64,000 nucleotides of DNA from Streptococcus mitis (lineage in GTDB: Bacteria > Bacillota > Bacilli > Lactobacillales > Streptococcaceae): positions 1 through 64,000 of the forward strand of contig NZ_CAMHZD010000006.1 of assembly GCF_946190065.1 (NCBI RefSeq), written 5' to 3'. The translations under genes were made by a program, and so were the position numbers. Shown piece after piece: positions 48,596 to 57,801 of the stretch. The notes under the pieces are model-generated. The model worked only from the letters and a program-made list of their open reading frames with translations, did not search any database and had not been told where the DNA came from. Position 1 is the stretch's first letter, and every line of letters begins with the position of its first letter.

Positions 48596-49768
48596 ATGAC
48601 AATCGGTATTGATAAGATTGGTTTTGCAACCAGTCAATATGTCTTGAAATTACAAGACTTAGCAGAAGCGAGGGGAATTGACCCTGAAAAATTAAGCAAA
48701 GGACTCTTGCTCAAGGAATTGAGTATTGCCCCCCTAACTGAGGATATTGTGACCTTGGCGGCGAGTGCAAGTGACTCTATTTTAACTGAGCAAGAAAGAC
48801 AAGAAATTGATATGGTCATTGTGGCTACCGAGTCAGGAATTGACCAGAGTAAGGCTGCAGCCGTCTTTGTGCATGGCTTGCTGGGCATCCAGCCCTTTGC
48901 TCGTAGTTTCGAGATTAAAGAAGCCTGCTATGGAGCGACAGCTGCCCTCCATTATGCCAAATTGCATGTGGAAAATTCTCCAGAGTCCAAAGTCTTAGTC
49001 ATCGCCAGTGACATTGCCAAGTACGGTATTGAAACTCCAGGAGAACCCACTCAGGGTGCTGGAAGTGTGGCTATGTTGATTACACAAAATCCACGCATTA
49101 TGGCCTTTAATAATGACAATGTAGCCCAGACTCGTGATATCATGGATTTCTGGCGTCCAAATTACTCGACAACTCCGTATGTAAATGGTGTTTACTCTAC
49201 CCAACAATACTTAGATAGCTTGAAAACGACTTGGCTTGAATACCAAAAACGCTACCAGCTTACTTTGGATGATTTTGCGGCTGTTTGCTTCCACTTGCCT
49301 TATCCTAAATTAGCGCTAAAAGGCTTGAAAAAAATCATGGATAAGAGCTTGCCTCAAGAGAAAAAAGACCTCTTGCAAAAGCATTTTGACCAGTCTATTC
49401 TCTACAGTCAAAAGGTGGGGAATATCTATACAGGTTCCCTCTTCCTCGGACTCTTGTCTCTCTTAGAAAATACAGATAGCTTGAAGGCTGGGGATAAAAT
49501 TGCCCTTTATAGTTACGGAAGTGGGGCTGTAGCTGAGTTCTTCAGTGGTGAATTGGTTGAAGGATATGAAGCTTATCTGGATAAAGACCGCTTGAACAAA
49601 CTTGACCAACGAACTGCCCTATCCGTTGCAGACTATGAAAAGGTCTTCTTTGAGGAAGTAGACTTAGATGAAACAAACTCTGCCCAGTTTGCTGGCTATG
49701 AAAATCAAGATTTTGCCTTGGTTGAAATTGTCGACCACCAACGCCGTTATAGCAAGGTTGAAAAATAA
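48596..49768 (+). CDS. mvaS: HMG-CoA synthase
   Basis: A 390-residue enzyme condensing acetyl-CoA and acetoacetyl-CoA in the mevalonate route to isoprenoids. The catalytic cysteine is C111 in KEACYGATAAL; GAGSVAML and YSYGSGAVAEFF are family motifs. The ATG at 48596 has AGAGG 6 bases upstream and homologues start MTIGIDKIGF; the ATG at 48572 has no ribosome site. It overlaps mvaA by one base. Confidence 0.95.
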   Translation: MTIGIDKIGFATSQYVLKLQDLAEARGIDPEKLSKGLLLKELSIAPLTEDIVTLAASASDSILTEQERQEIDMVIVATESGIDQSKAAAVFVHGLLGIQPFARSFEIKEACYGATAALHYAKLHVENSPESKVLVIASDIAKYGIETPGEPTQGAGSVAMLITQNPRIMAFNNDNVAQTRDIMDFWRPNYSTTPYVNGVYSTQQYLDSLKTTWLEYQKRYQLTLDDFAAVCFHLPYPKLALKGLKKIMDKSLPQEKKDLLQKHFDQSILYSQKVGNIYTGSLFLGLLSLLENTDSLKAGDKIALYSYGSGAVAEFFSGELVEGYEAYLDKDRLNKLDQRTALSVADYEKVFFEEVDLDETNSAQFAGYENQDFALVEIVDHQRRYSKVEK

Positions 49769-51042
49769 TGAAAATGAGTTGGAATGGATTTTCTAAAAAA
49801 TCATACCAAGAGCGCCTCGAGCTGTTAAAAGCTCAGGCGCTCCTTAGTCCTGAGAGACAAGAGAGTTTGGAGCAGGATGAACAGATGAGTGTGACTGTGG
49901 CAGACCAGCTGAGTGAGAATGTAGTGGGAACTTTTTCTCTGCCTTATTCGCTGGTTCCAGAGGTTCTTGTCAACGGTCAGGAATACACCGTTCCCTATGT
50001 AACAGAAGAACCGTCCGTGGTTGCAGCGGCCAGCTATGCCAGTAAAATCATCAAGCGTACAGGAGGTTTTACTGCACAAGTTCATAAGCGTCAGATGATT
50101 GGACAGGTAGCTCTTTATCAAGTTGCTGATCCTGAACAAGTGCAAGAGAAGATTACCAGTAAGAAAGCGGAGCTCTTGGAACTTGCCAATCAAGCCTATC
50201 CTTCTATCGTCAAACGGGGGGGTGGGGCGCGTGATTTACATGTAGAGCAGATAAATGGCGAAACAGCCTTCCTTGTTGTTTATCTCCATGTTGATACCCA
50301 AGAAGCCATGGGAGCCAATATGCTCAACACCATGCTGGAAGCCTTGAAGCCTGTCTTAGAAGAACTTAGTCAAGGACAGAGCCTTATGGGAATTTTGTCC
50401 AACTACGCGACCGATTCTCTGGTGACGGCAAGCTGTCGCATCGCCTTTCGCTACTTGAGCCGCCAAAAGGATCAAGGACGAGAGATTGCGGAGAAAATTG
50501 CCTTGGCTAGTCAGTTTGCGCAAGCTGATCCTTACCGAGCAGCCACCCATAATAAAGGGATTTTTAACGGCATTGATGCCATTTTGATTGCCACTGGTAA
50601 TGACTGGCGTGCCATCGAAGCTGGGGCCCATGCTTTTGCCAGTCAAGATGGAAGCTACCAAGGTCTTAGTCAATGGACGCTGGACCTTGAAAGAGAAGAA
50701 TTGGTCGGTCAGATGACCTTACCCATGCCTGTAGCGACCAAGGGTGGTTCTATCGGCCTCAACCCTCGTGTGGCCCTCAGTCATGAACTACTGGGAAATC
50801 CTTCTGCCAAAGAATTAGCTCAGATTATTGTTTCTATCGGGCTAGCCCAAAACTTTGCAGCCCTCAAAGCCTTGGTAAGTACAGGAATCCAGCAAGGACA
50901 CATGAAATTGCAGGCCAAATCCTTAGCACTCATAGCAGGTGCCAGTGAATCCGAGGTAGCTCCCCTAGTCGAGCTCCTCATCGCAGAGAAAACCTTTAAC
51001 CTAGAAACAGCCCAGCACTATCTCCAAAACTTAAGATCATAA
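49768..51042 (+). CDS. mvaA: HMG-CoA reductase (class II)
   Basis: A 424-residue reductase producing mevalonate. Family signs are VPYVTEEPSVVAAASYASKI, the catalytic Glu-Glu region, ATHNKGIFNGIDAI and MPVATKGGSIGLNP. Translation is coupled to mvaS (TAATG overlap). A strong terminator follows. Confidence 0.95.
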   Translation: MKMSWNGFSKKSYQERLELLKAQALLSPERQESLEQDEQMSVTVADQLSENVVGTFSLPYSLVPEVLVNGQEYTVPYVTEEPSVVAAASYASKIIKRTGGFTAQVHKRQMIGQVALYQVADPEQVQEKITSKKAELLELANQAYPSIVKRGGGARDLHVEQINGETAFLVVYLHVDTQEAMGANMLNTMLEALKPVLEELSQGQSLMGILSNYATDSLVTASCRIAFRYLSRQKDQGREIAEKIALASQFAQADPYRAATHNKGIFNGIDAILIATGNDWRAIEAGAHAFASQDGSYQGLSQWTLDLEREELVGQMTLPMPVATKGGSIGLNPRVALSHELLGNPSAKELAQIIVSIGLAQNFAALKALVSTGIQQGHMKLQAKSLALIAGASESEVAPLVELLIAEKTFNLETAQHYLQNLRS

Positions 51043-51043
51043 A

Positions 51044-51073
51044 AAAACTCAGACCGATCGGTCTGAGTTTTCT
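51044..51073 (+). terminator. Terminator after mvaA
   Basis: A 22-bp perfect palindrome ACTCAGACCGATCGGTCTGAGT followed by TTTTC. Confidence 0.85.
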
Positions 51074-51081
51074 TGTGCTTA

Positions 51082-51184
51082 TACTCTTCGAAAATCAAAT
51101 TCAAACCACGTCAGCTTCGCCTTGCCGTACTCAAGTACAGCCTGCGGCTAGCTTCCTAGTTTGCTCTTTGATTTTCATTGAGTA
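51082..51184 (+). repeat. BOX element between mvaA and scrR
   Basis: A 103-bp boxA-boxC copy, four or so bases different from the copies at 15396 and 36230 (CGTCAGCTTCGCC and GCTAGCTTCC). Its right end (51184) abuts the stop codon of scrR, whose TAA occupies 51187-51185 on the minus strand. Confidence 0.9.
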
Positions 51185-52150
51185 TTAAATACTTTTTCCA
51201 GGTAATAGAGTAACTGGTAAGAAGTAACCTGTTGTGGCGACTTCCTTGCCTTCGATCTTCTGCAAGAGGAGGTCAACGGTAAGGCAGGCAATCTCTTCCA
51301 AAGGTTGCTTGATGGTCGCGAGTTGAGGGTAGTAATTCTCGATAAAGTAGGTCCCATCATAGCCGATGACCTTGAGTTCTTCTGGGACAGAAATGCCAAG
51401 TTCTTGAGCAATTTTAATGACCAGAATAGCTGTCAAATCATCCGAAGCAAAGATGGCATCTGGTTTTTGTCGAGTTAAGATATTCTTGATTTCCATTTCT
51501 TTTCTGACAGGAGAAAAGTCACTGGAAACATTGATAATAGGAGCTTTTGGGAGTACGGATGCAAAACCAGCGTGGCGCAGTCCAGTTGGCGAATTGGAAT
51601 TGTCATTCCCTGTAATCATGATGATAGACTGGGCGCCTGTCTTAACCAGGGTCTGGGCCGCCAGAACTCCACCAGCATAGTTGTCAGAGGAAACGACAGG
51701 AATATCTGGTGACAGATTTCGGTCAAAGGAAATAATCGGTGCTGTCACGCGATTGTAGTCTTCAATTCCCAAGTTATGACTACCAGAAATGATGCCGTCC
51801 ACCTGATTGGCTTCCAACATTTCGATGTATTCACGTTCCTTCTCAGAATCGTGCTCACTGTTGCAGATGATGGTCTTGTAACCATTTTTGAAGAGTTGGT
51901 GTTCCAGCTTATCAATCAATTCTGCATAGAAAACATTGGAAATATTGGGGAAAATCAAACCGATTAACTTAGCTGATTTTCCTTGCAAACTACGAGCCAG
52001 GTTGTTGGGTTTATAGCCCAATTCCCGCATGGCTTCATTGACTTTTTGGATGGTTTTCTCAGAGAGATAACCTTTTTTATTGATAACCCGAGAAACGGTA
52101 GTAGGGCTGACGCCTGCAAGTTTAGCGACATCAGTTAGTTTTGCGACCAT
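51185..52150 (-). CDS. scrR: Sucrose operon repressor ScrR (LacI family)
   Basis: A 321-residue LacI-type regulator. The helix-turn-helix TDVAKLAGVSPTTVSRVINKKG is at residues ~5-26, then the hinge KPNNLARSLQG and a periplasmic-binding-protein-like sugar domain. It overlaps scrB by 20 bases and lies downstream in the same minus-strand operon. It is expected to repress scrB and scrA until sucrose or its phosphate is present. Its stop is at a BOX element. Confidence 0.93.
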   Translation of the reverse strand: MVAKLTDVAKLAGVSPTTVSRVINKKGYLSEKTIQKVNEAMRELGYKPNNLARSLQGKSAKLIGLIFPNISNVFYAELIDKLEHQLFKNGYKTIICNSEHDSEKEREYIEMLEANQVDGIISGSHNLGIEDYNRVTAPIISFDRNLSPDIPVVSSDNYAGGVLAAQTLVKTGAQSIIMITGNDNSNSPTGLRHAGFASVLPKAPIINVSSDFSPVRKEMEIKNILTRQKPDAIFASDDLTAILVIKIAQELGISVPEELKVIGYDGTYFIENYYPQLATIKQPLEEIACLTVDLLLQKIEGKEVATTGYFLPVTLLPGKSI

Positions 52151-53585
52151 AATCTAATTCATAGTAAGTTCCAGTTGGGTTTCCAGATTTGATCAGGATA
52201 CCATTTTGGTCCGCATGTGGGAAGACACGACCGGAAAATACTTTTTCTCCTTTATTGATGAAAATTTCAAAGACAGAGTTATCGATGAAAATCGTAGCAG
52301 TAGTAGCTTGATTATCGATAGAGCAAGAACGAGTTGTTCCAAATTCTTGAGCATACTGTTCTCCAGCCTGGCTACGATCCACTGTCACTTGACCATTTAC
52401 AAGGTCAAAGTTGATTGAAAGTCCCTTACCTTCTTTATCAGCAAGTAGGACAATTTCGCTCTGGCTATTAGCTGCCAAGTTGAGTTCGAGTTCGTATGTG
52501 TTCTTGGTTTGAACACGGTTTGAGAAGGCTTCTTCAGAGGCACGAAGGCCCTTGATAGCTGCGACTGGGTATTGGTAGAGCTTGCCGTCTTTGATAGTGA
52601 GTTCCTTGACCAAAGAGAAGGTTCCTTGGTGGTCAAAACGGTCAGATGGATATGAAACATCAGGTAAACCAAGCCAGCTAACAGCTAGAGCACGTCCATC
52701 AGGAGCGTTGAAGGCTTGAGTTGCATAGGCTTCGAAACCATGGTCCATGTTTTGAAGTTGAGACACATCTACCATTTTGGCATTTTCAGGATCAAAGGAA
52801 GCCCCAATCTTATACATATTTGGATAGATATTGTCGTAGTCTAGAACTTTTTTATCCAATCCTTGTGGGCAGTAGAGAAGGACAGGTTGATCCCCTACAA
52901 AGACTAGATTTGGGCACTCCATCATATAAGCAGTGCGGTCATTGTTGAAGTCAAGGTCTCCGACTTCTTGCCAGTTAGTGTAATCATTATCGACAGCCTT
53001 GTGGAGACGGACAAATCCTTTTTTCTCTAAATCTTGACCGCCAACGATAGCGTAGTATTGGCCTTTAAAGTTAAAAATCTGTGGATCTCGGAAGTGGTCA
53101 GTAGCATCAGTAGGTTGATCAATCAAGATTTTGTCAATCTTTTCAATCTTTCCATCCCTGTCCACTAAGGCACCAATCTGGTAAGGATGGCGAATCCAAT
53201 ACTCATCACGGACATTTCCTGTATAAAATAAGAACAATTGATCGCCAAACTGCATGGCAGAACCTGAGTAAGCACCGTGGCTATCTAATGGAGTATCAGG
53301 TAGGACCTTAACTCCAGTTTCTGAAAAATGAACTAAATCATCACTTTCAAGTTGAACCCAAGATTTCAAACCGTGAGCTGCACCAAAGGGGAAATTTTGG
53401 TAAAAGACAACCCACTTGCCATCGAAATAAGAAAAACCATTTGGGTCATTTAAAAGACCTTGCTTGGGCTCAATGTGATAGCTTGTATGCCATGGAGACT
53501 GAGCCATATTTTCTTGAATTTGTTTGATTTCATCTTGTGTCCAATCTTCATAGCGTCTATAACGACGCTCAGTAGTCCATTCCAT
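52131..53585 (-). CDS. scrB: Sucrose-6-phosphate hydrolase
   Basis: A 484-residue GH32 enzyme splitting sucrose-6-phosphate made by ScrA into glucose-6-phosphate and fructose. The nucleophile Asp is in GLLNDPNGF, the FRDPQIF motif and the acid Glu in MECPNLVF are present, with a C-terminal beta-sandwich. The ATG at 53585 is chosen because GGAGGG lies about 7 bases upstream; an ATG at 53600 would overlap that site. It diverges from scrA. Confidence 0.95.
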   Translation of the reverse strand: MEWTTERRYRRYEDWTQDEIKQIQENMAQSPWHTSYHIEPKQGLLNDPNGFSYFDGKWVVFYQNFPFGAAHGLKSWVQLESDDLVHFSETGVKVLPDTPLDSHGAYSGSAMQFGDQLFLFYTGNVRDEYWIRHPYQIGALVDRDGKIEKIDKILIDQPTDATDHFRDPQIFNFKGQYYAIVGGQDLEKKGFVRLHKAVDNDYTNWQEVGDLDFNNDRTAYMMECPNLVFVGDQPVLLYCPQGLDKKVLDYDNIYPNMYKIGASFDPENAKMVDVSQLQNMDHGFEAYATQAFNAPDGRALAVSWLGLPDVSYPSDRFDHQGTFSLVKELTIKDGKLYQYPVAAIKGLRASEEAFSNRVQTKNTYELELNLAANSQSEIVLLADKEGKGLSINFDLVNGQVTVDRSQAGEQYAQEFGTTRSCSIDNQATTATIFIDNSVFEIFINKGEKVFSGRVFPHADQNGILIKSGNPTGTYYELDYGRKTN

Positions 53586-53947
53586 TTGTATTCCCTCCAT
53601 AAATTCTACTATCTTTATAGTAAACGTTTCCTTTTAAAAAAGCAAGTCTTTTATATCAGATTTAAGAAAAAAATGTCAAACGATTGACAGAAAATAGAAT
53701 CTCTTTTATATGAAAATCAATGAAAATGTGAAAGTTTTTGAAAATTGTATAGCAAAAATCTTTTAATAATAAGCATTTATTAGGAATATTCTTTTGAAAA
53801 ATAGCAAAAACAATCAAAATCCATAATAAACAAAAACTTTTTCTGCAAAACGCTTGACATATTTTTGAAAGATGATAAAATAATACTCGTAGGGCGAATA
53901 AATCGCTTTCAAACAAGAACAAATTTTTTATAAGGAGATTTTTGCAA
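53586..53947. promoter_or_regulatory. Divergent scrB/scrA control region
   Basis: A gene-free 362-base region. For scrA: TTGACA (53854-53859), 16-bp spacer, TAAAAT (53876-53881) with a TG extension. For scrB on the minus strand: TTGCTT..TACTAT with GGAAACGTTTAC between, and further out TTGACA (53679-53674) with TATAAA (53655-53650). LacI-type operator candidates are AAACGTTT (53622-53629) inside the scrB promoter, TGTCAAACGATTGACA (53674-53689), and sequences with CGCTT near 53848 and 53905. ScrR is the likely binder; catabolite control by CcpA is also possible. Confidence 0.7.
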
Positions 53948-55852
53948 ATGACCAATACAGAAATTGCAAAAAAAGTCATCGAAGCCTTGGGCGGACGTGA
54001 GAATGTTAACAGTGTAGCCCACTGTGCAACTCGCCTCCGTGTTATGGTGAAAGATGAAGCAAAGATTAACAAAGATGCTATCGAGAGCTTGGAAAAAGTT
54101 CAAGGTGCTTTCTTTAACTCAGGTCAATACCAAATCATCTTTGGTACTGGTACAGTAAACAAGATGTACGATGAGGTCGTAGCTCTTGGTTTACCAACTT
54201 CTACTAAAGCTGAAATGAAAGCAGAAGCTGCTAAACAAGGAAATTGGTTCCAACGTGCTATCCGTACTTTCGGTGATGTCTTTGTACCACTTTTGCCAGC
54301 AATCGTTGCTACTGGTTTGTTTATGGGAATTCGTGGGGCTATTGTTCAAGATCAAGTTTTGGCTTTGTTTGGAACAACTGCGGAAGCTTTTAAAGCAACA
54401 AACTTCTATACTTATTCAGTTGTATTGACGGATACAGCCTTCGCCTTCTTCCCAGCTTTGATCTGTTGGTCAGCCTTCCGTGTATTCGGTGGGAATCCTT
54501 TAATTGGTCTGGTTCTAGGGTTGATGATGGTTAACTCAGCCTTACCAAATGCTTGGGCTGTTGCTTCTGGTGATGCTCAGCCAATTATGTTCTTTGGTTT
54601 TATCAAGGTTGTAGGTTATCAAAACTCAGTTTTACCAGCTTTCTTCGTCGGATTGACCGGTGCGAAGCTCGAAAAGTGGTTACGTAAGCGTATCCCAGAT
54701 GTATTAGACTTACTCCTTGTACCATTCTTGACTTTCTTGGTGATGTCTATTTTGGCCTTGTTTGTCATTGGACCTGTATTCCATGAAGTTGAAAGCTACG
54801 TTAAAATCGCTACTGTTTGGTTGCTCAGTCTCCCAATGGGTCTAGGTGGATTAATCCTTGGTGGTGTTCATCAGGTCATCGTCGTTACAGGTGTCCACCA
54901 TATCTTCAACTTATTAGAATCTAACTTAGTAACTTCTACAGGTTCAGATCCTCTTAATGCTATTATTACAGCGGCTATGACTGCTCAACTTGGAGCAACC
55001 CTTGCTGTTGGTGTGAAAACAAAGAATCCAAAAATTAAAGCTCTTGCCTTCCCAGCTGCACTTTCTGCTGGGCTTGGTATCACTGAACCAGCTATTTTTG
55101 GTATTAATCTTCGCTATGGTAAACCGTTTATCATGGGACTTATCGCTGGTGCTGCTGGTGGTTGGTTAGCGAACATCCTAGGTTTGGCAGGTACTAGTTT
55201 TGGCATTACTATCATTCCTGGAACACTTCTCTACATAAATGGTCAACTTCTCAAGTATATCTTTATGGTTCTAGTAACAACTGCTCTTGGTTTCGGATTG
55301 ACTTATGCTTTTGGCTACAAAGAAGAAACAGAAGTGGCAGAAGAAACAACTTCTGAAGAAGCTACAGAGGTAAATGAGGAAATTCCAGCAGCCCTTCAAA
55401 ACGAAACAATCCAAACACCAATCGTTGGTGACGTTGTAGCTCTTGCTGATGTCAATGACCCAGTCTTCTCAAGTGGAGCTATGGGACAAGGTATCGCTGT
55501 GAAACCTAGCCAAGGTGTGGTCTATGCACCAGCTGATGCTGAAGTTTCAATCGCCTTTGCAACAGGACACGCCTTTGGTTTGAAAACAACTAATGGTGCT
55601 GAAGTCTTGATCCACGTTGGTATTGACACTGTAACAATGAACGGTGAAGGTTTCGAACAAAAAGTTGCCCAAGGTGACAAGGTGAAAGCAGGCGATGTTC
55701 TTGGAACATTTGACTCAAACAAAATCGCTGCAGCTGGTCTTGATGATACAACAATGGTTATCGTTACAAACACAGCTGACTACGCTTCAGTAGCTCCAGT
55801 CGCAACAGGTTCAGTTGCGAAGGGGGATGCTGTGATTGAAGTGAAAATCTAA
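53948..55852 (+). CDS. scrA: Sucrose-specific PTS transporter EIIBCA
   Basis: A 634-residue membrane permease that imports and phosphorylates sucrose. EIIB at ~1-85 has the phosphorylated C26 (VAHCATRLR). EIIC (~105-460) has about ten helices. A Glu-rich linker (EETEVAEETTSEEATEVNEE) leads to EIIA (~495-634) with the active-site His in VLIHVGIDTV. ATG 53948 is used, with AAGGAG about 11 bases upstream. Its stop abuts a BOX element. Confidence 0.95.
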   Translation: MTNTEIAKKVIEALGGRENVNSVAHCATRLRVMVKDEAKINKDAIESLEKVQGAFFNSGQYQIIFGTGTVNKMYDEVVALGLPTSTKAEMKAEAAKQGNWFQRAIRTFGDVFVPLLPAIVATGLFMGIRGAIVQDQVLALFGTTAEAFKATNFYTYSVVLTDTAFAFFPALICWSAFRVFGGNPLIGLVLGLMMVNSALPNAWAVASGDAQPIMFFGFIKVVGYQNSVLPAFFVGLTGAKLEKWLRKRIPDVLDLLLVPFLTFLVMSILALFVIGPVFHEVESYVKIATVWLLSLPMGLGGLILGGVHQVIVVTGVHHIFNLLESNLVTSTGSDPLNAIITAAMTAQLGATLAVGVKTKNPKIKALAFPAALSAGLGITEPAIFGINLRYGKPFIMGLIAGAAGGWLANILGLAGTSFGITIIPGTLLYINGQLLKYIFMVLVTTALGFGLTYAFGYKEETEVAEETTSEEATEVNEEIPAALQNETIQTPIVGDVVALADVNDPVFSSGAMGQGIAVKPSQGVVYAPADAEVSIAFATGHAFGLKTTNGAEVLIHVGIDTVTMNGEGFEQKVAQGDKVKAGDVLGTFDSNKIAAAGLDDTTMVIVTNTADYASVAPVATGSVAKGDAVIEVKI

Positions 55853-55955
55853 TACTCTTCGAAAATCAAATTCAAACCATGTCAGCTTCGCCTTGCCGTA
55901 CTCAAGTACAGCCTTCGGCTAGCTTCCTAGTTTGCTCTTTGATTTTCATTGAGTA
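55853..55955 (+). repeat. BOX element after scrA
   Basis: A 103-bp boxA-boxC copy starting on the base after the scrA TAA stop. It has extra differences (ACCATGTCAGCTTC, CCTTCGGCTAG) from the other three copies. Confidence 0.9.
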
Positions 55956-55975
55956 CAATATTCCCTCTCACAATG

Positions 55976-56009
55976 AAAACGAACAAATGACATGTTTGTT
56001 CGTTTTTGC
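55976..56009 (+). terminator. Terminator between scrA and scrK
   Basis: Perfect 12-bp stem AAAACGAACAAA / TTTGTTCGTTTT with a 7-base loop and T run; it ends scrA transcription after the BOX element. Confidence 0.88.
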
Positions 56010-56070
56010 TTGAATGGTAAGATTTACAGAGGAAAATCTAAAAAATAGAGAAATTTAGACTTTCGAAATA

Positions 56071-56079
56071 TGCTATAAT
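56071..56079 (+). promoter_or_regulatory. Extended -10 promoter of scrK
   Basis: TGCTATAAT, a perfect extended -10 element 28 bases before the scrK ATG. Confidence 0.7.
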
Positions 56080-56106
56080 AAAGAAAATAAAAACAAGAGG
56101 TTTATC

Positions 56107-56994
56107 ATGACAAAATTATATGGAAGCTTGGAAGCGGGCGGTACAAAGTTTGTCTGTGCTGTCGGTGATGAAAACTTTAACGTTGTAGAAAAAACACAAT
56201 TTCCAACAACAACTCCAATCGAAACAATCGATAAAACCATTGAGTTCTTCTCGAAATTCGATAACCTTGCTGGTCTTGCAGTTGGTTCATTTGGTCCAAT
56301 TGATATTGATAAAAACTCAAAAACTTATGGCTTTATCACGACGACTCCAAAACCAAACTGGGCAAATGTGGACTTGCTTGGTGCCCTTCGTCGCGCCCTA
56401 AACGTGCCAATGTACTTCACTACAGACGTAAACAGCTCTGCTTATGGTGAAGTGGTTGCCCGTAATAATGCTGGTGGCCGTATCGAAAACTTGGTTTACT
56501 ACACAATCGGTACAGGTATCGGTGCTGGTGTTATCCAACGTGGTGAGTTTATCGGTGGTGTGGGTCACCCTGAAATGGGTCATTACTATGTGGCTAGACA
56601 CCCAATGGATATTGAAAAAGAATTCAATGGTGTTTGTCCATTCCACAAAGGCTGTTTGGAAGGCTATGCAGCTGGTCCAAGTTTGGAAGCTCGTACAGGT
56701 GTTCGTGGGGAAAACATTGAACTCAATAATCCTGTTTGGGATGTTCAAGCCTACTATATCGCTCAAGCTGCGGTCAATGCGACAGTGACTTTCCGCCCAG
56801 ACGTGATTGTCTTTGGTGGAGGGGTCATGGCTCAACAACACATGCTGGACCGTGTCCGTGAGAAATTTACAGCTCTTCTCAATGGTTACCTACCAGTACC
56901 TGATGTGCGTGACTACATCGTGACGCCAGCAGTAGCAGGAAATGGTTCTGCTACTCTTGGAAACTTTGTTCTTGCAAAAGAAGTTTCAAAATAA
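56107..56994 (+). CDS. scrK: Fructokinase (ROK family)
   Basis: A 295-residue ROK kinase phosphorylating the fructose released by ScrB. ATP-binding start LEAGGTKFVCAVGD; the zinc cluster GHPEMGHYYVARHP...CPFHKGCLEGYAAGPS is diagnostic. CAAGAGG precedes the ATG. It has its own promoter. Confidence 0.95.
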   Translation: MTKLYGSLEAGGTKFVCAVGDENFNVVEKTQFPTTTPIETIDKTIEFFSKFDNLAGLAVGSFGPIDIDKNSKTYGFITTTPKPNWANVDLLGALRRALNVPMYFTTDVNSSAYGEVVARNNAGGRIENLVYYTIGTGIGAGVIQRGEFIGGVGHPEMGHYYVARHPMDIEKEFNGVCPFHKGCLEGYAAGPSLEARTGVRGENIELNNPVWDVQAYYIAQAAVNATVTFRPDVIVFGGGVMAQQHMLDRVREKFTALLNGYLPVPDVRDYIVTPAVAGNGSATLGNFVLAKEVSK

Positions 56995-56999
56995 AGCAC

Positions 57000-57032
57000 A
57001 AAATCCGCTTGGGAAACCAAACGGATTTTTTA
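57000..57032. terminator. Terminator between scrK and the DedA-like gene
   Basis: AAATCCGCTTGG / CCAAACGGATTT stem with a GAAA loop and T6; it can act for both converging genes. Confidence 0.85.
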
Positions 57033-57036
57033 CATG

Positions 57037-57654
57037 TCAAAGCATTTGCCAGAAGAAGTCGATAATATAGGTCAGACCGTAGGTATAAACCACGAGGGTA
57101 AAGGGCTTAGTTAGAATGATGATGGTCATATAGCGCTTGAAGCTCATCTTGGTCAGGGCAGCTAGCATACAGAGAAAGTCAGCTGGGCTAATGGGCCAAA
57201 TCATCATAAAAATAAAGAAACGGTCAAAACGATTGCCCTTATCCAACCAACCGATATACTTGTCATAGGTGCGCTTGCTGACGACAGACTGGACAAAGGC
57301 AGCTCCGTAGAGGCGCACCAGATAAAAGATAATGGCACAGCCAATCACGATGCCGATATAGTTGTAGATCGTACCAATGATGTGCCCGTAGATAAAGACC
57401 CCAGCCACCGAGGTCAAGGCTCCTGGAATGATAGGGACGACGGTCTGTAAAATCTGTAAAAAGATAAAGAGAGGTGGCCCCCAGATACCTGCCTGCTGGA
57501 TAAATGCAGAGAGGGTTTCCTTAGACTGTAAAATTCCAACCTGATAAGCCCAAATACAGAAAATCAAACTCCCAACCCCACCGACAATCGATGAGATATT
57601 GATAACTTGCTGCAGAAGGGGAGAAACAGCTTTCATTTGTTTATCCTGTGACAT
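57037..57654 (-). CDS. DedA/TVP38-like (VTT domain) membrane protein
   Basis: A 205-residue membrane protein with about five helices. ISSIVGGVGSLIFCIWAYQVG, then PLFIFLQILQTVVPIIPGAL and FIMMIWPISPADFLCMLAAL are the VTT-domain re-entrant segments. Such proteins are thought to scramble or transport phospholipids or undecaprenyl phosphate. GAGGAG lies 7 bases before the ATG on the minus strand. It converges on scrK and diverges from hsdR. Confidence 0.87.
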   Translation of the reverse strand: MSQDKQMKAVSPLLQQVINISSIVGGVGSLIFCIWAYQVGILQSKETLSAFIQQAGIWGPPLFIFLQILQTVVPIIPGALTSVAGVFIYGHIIGTIYNYIGIVIGCAIIFYLVRLYGAAFVQSVVSKRTYDKYIGWLDKGNRFDRFFIFMMIWPISPADFLCMLAALTKMSFKRYMTIIILTKPFTLVVYTYGLTYIIDFFWQML

Positions 57655-57760
57655 GTAAACTCCTCATAGATAGTATAATTCTACTATACCATATTTTGGA
57701 GGAGAAAGGGGGAATGAGTCTTTTTGCTATGGGAAGAGTGATGGATTTTGAGCCTAAACA

Positions 57761-57769
57761 TGCTATAAT
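57761..57769 (+). promoter_or_regulatory. Extended -10 promoter of the hsdR-hamAB locus
   Basis: TGCTATAAT, a perfect extended -10 element 33 bases before the hsdR ATG, followed by AAAGGGAG and the ribosome site AAAGGAGAG. Confidence 0.7.
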
Positions 57770-57801
57770 AAAGGGAGCAGACAAGTAGCAAAGGAGAGAG
57801 T

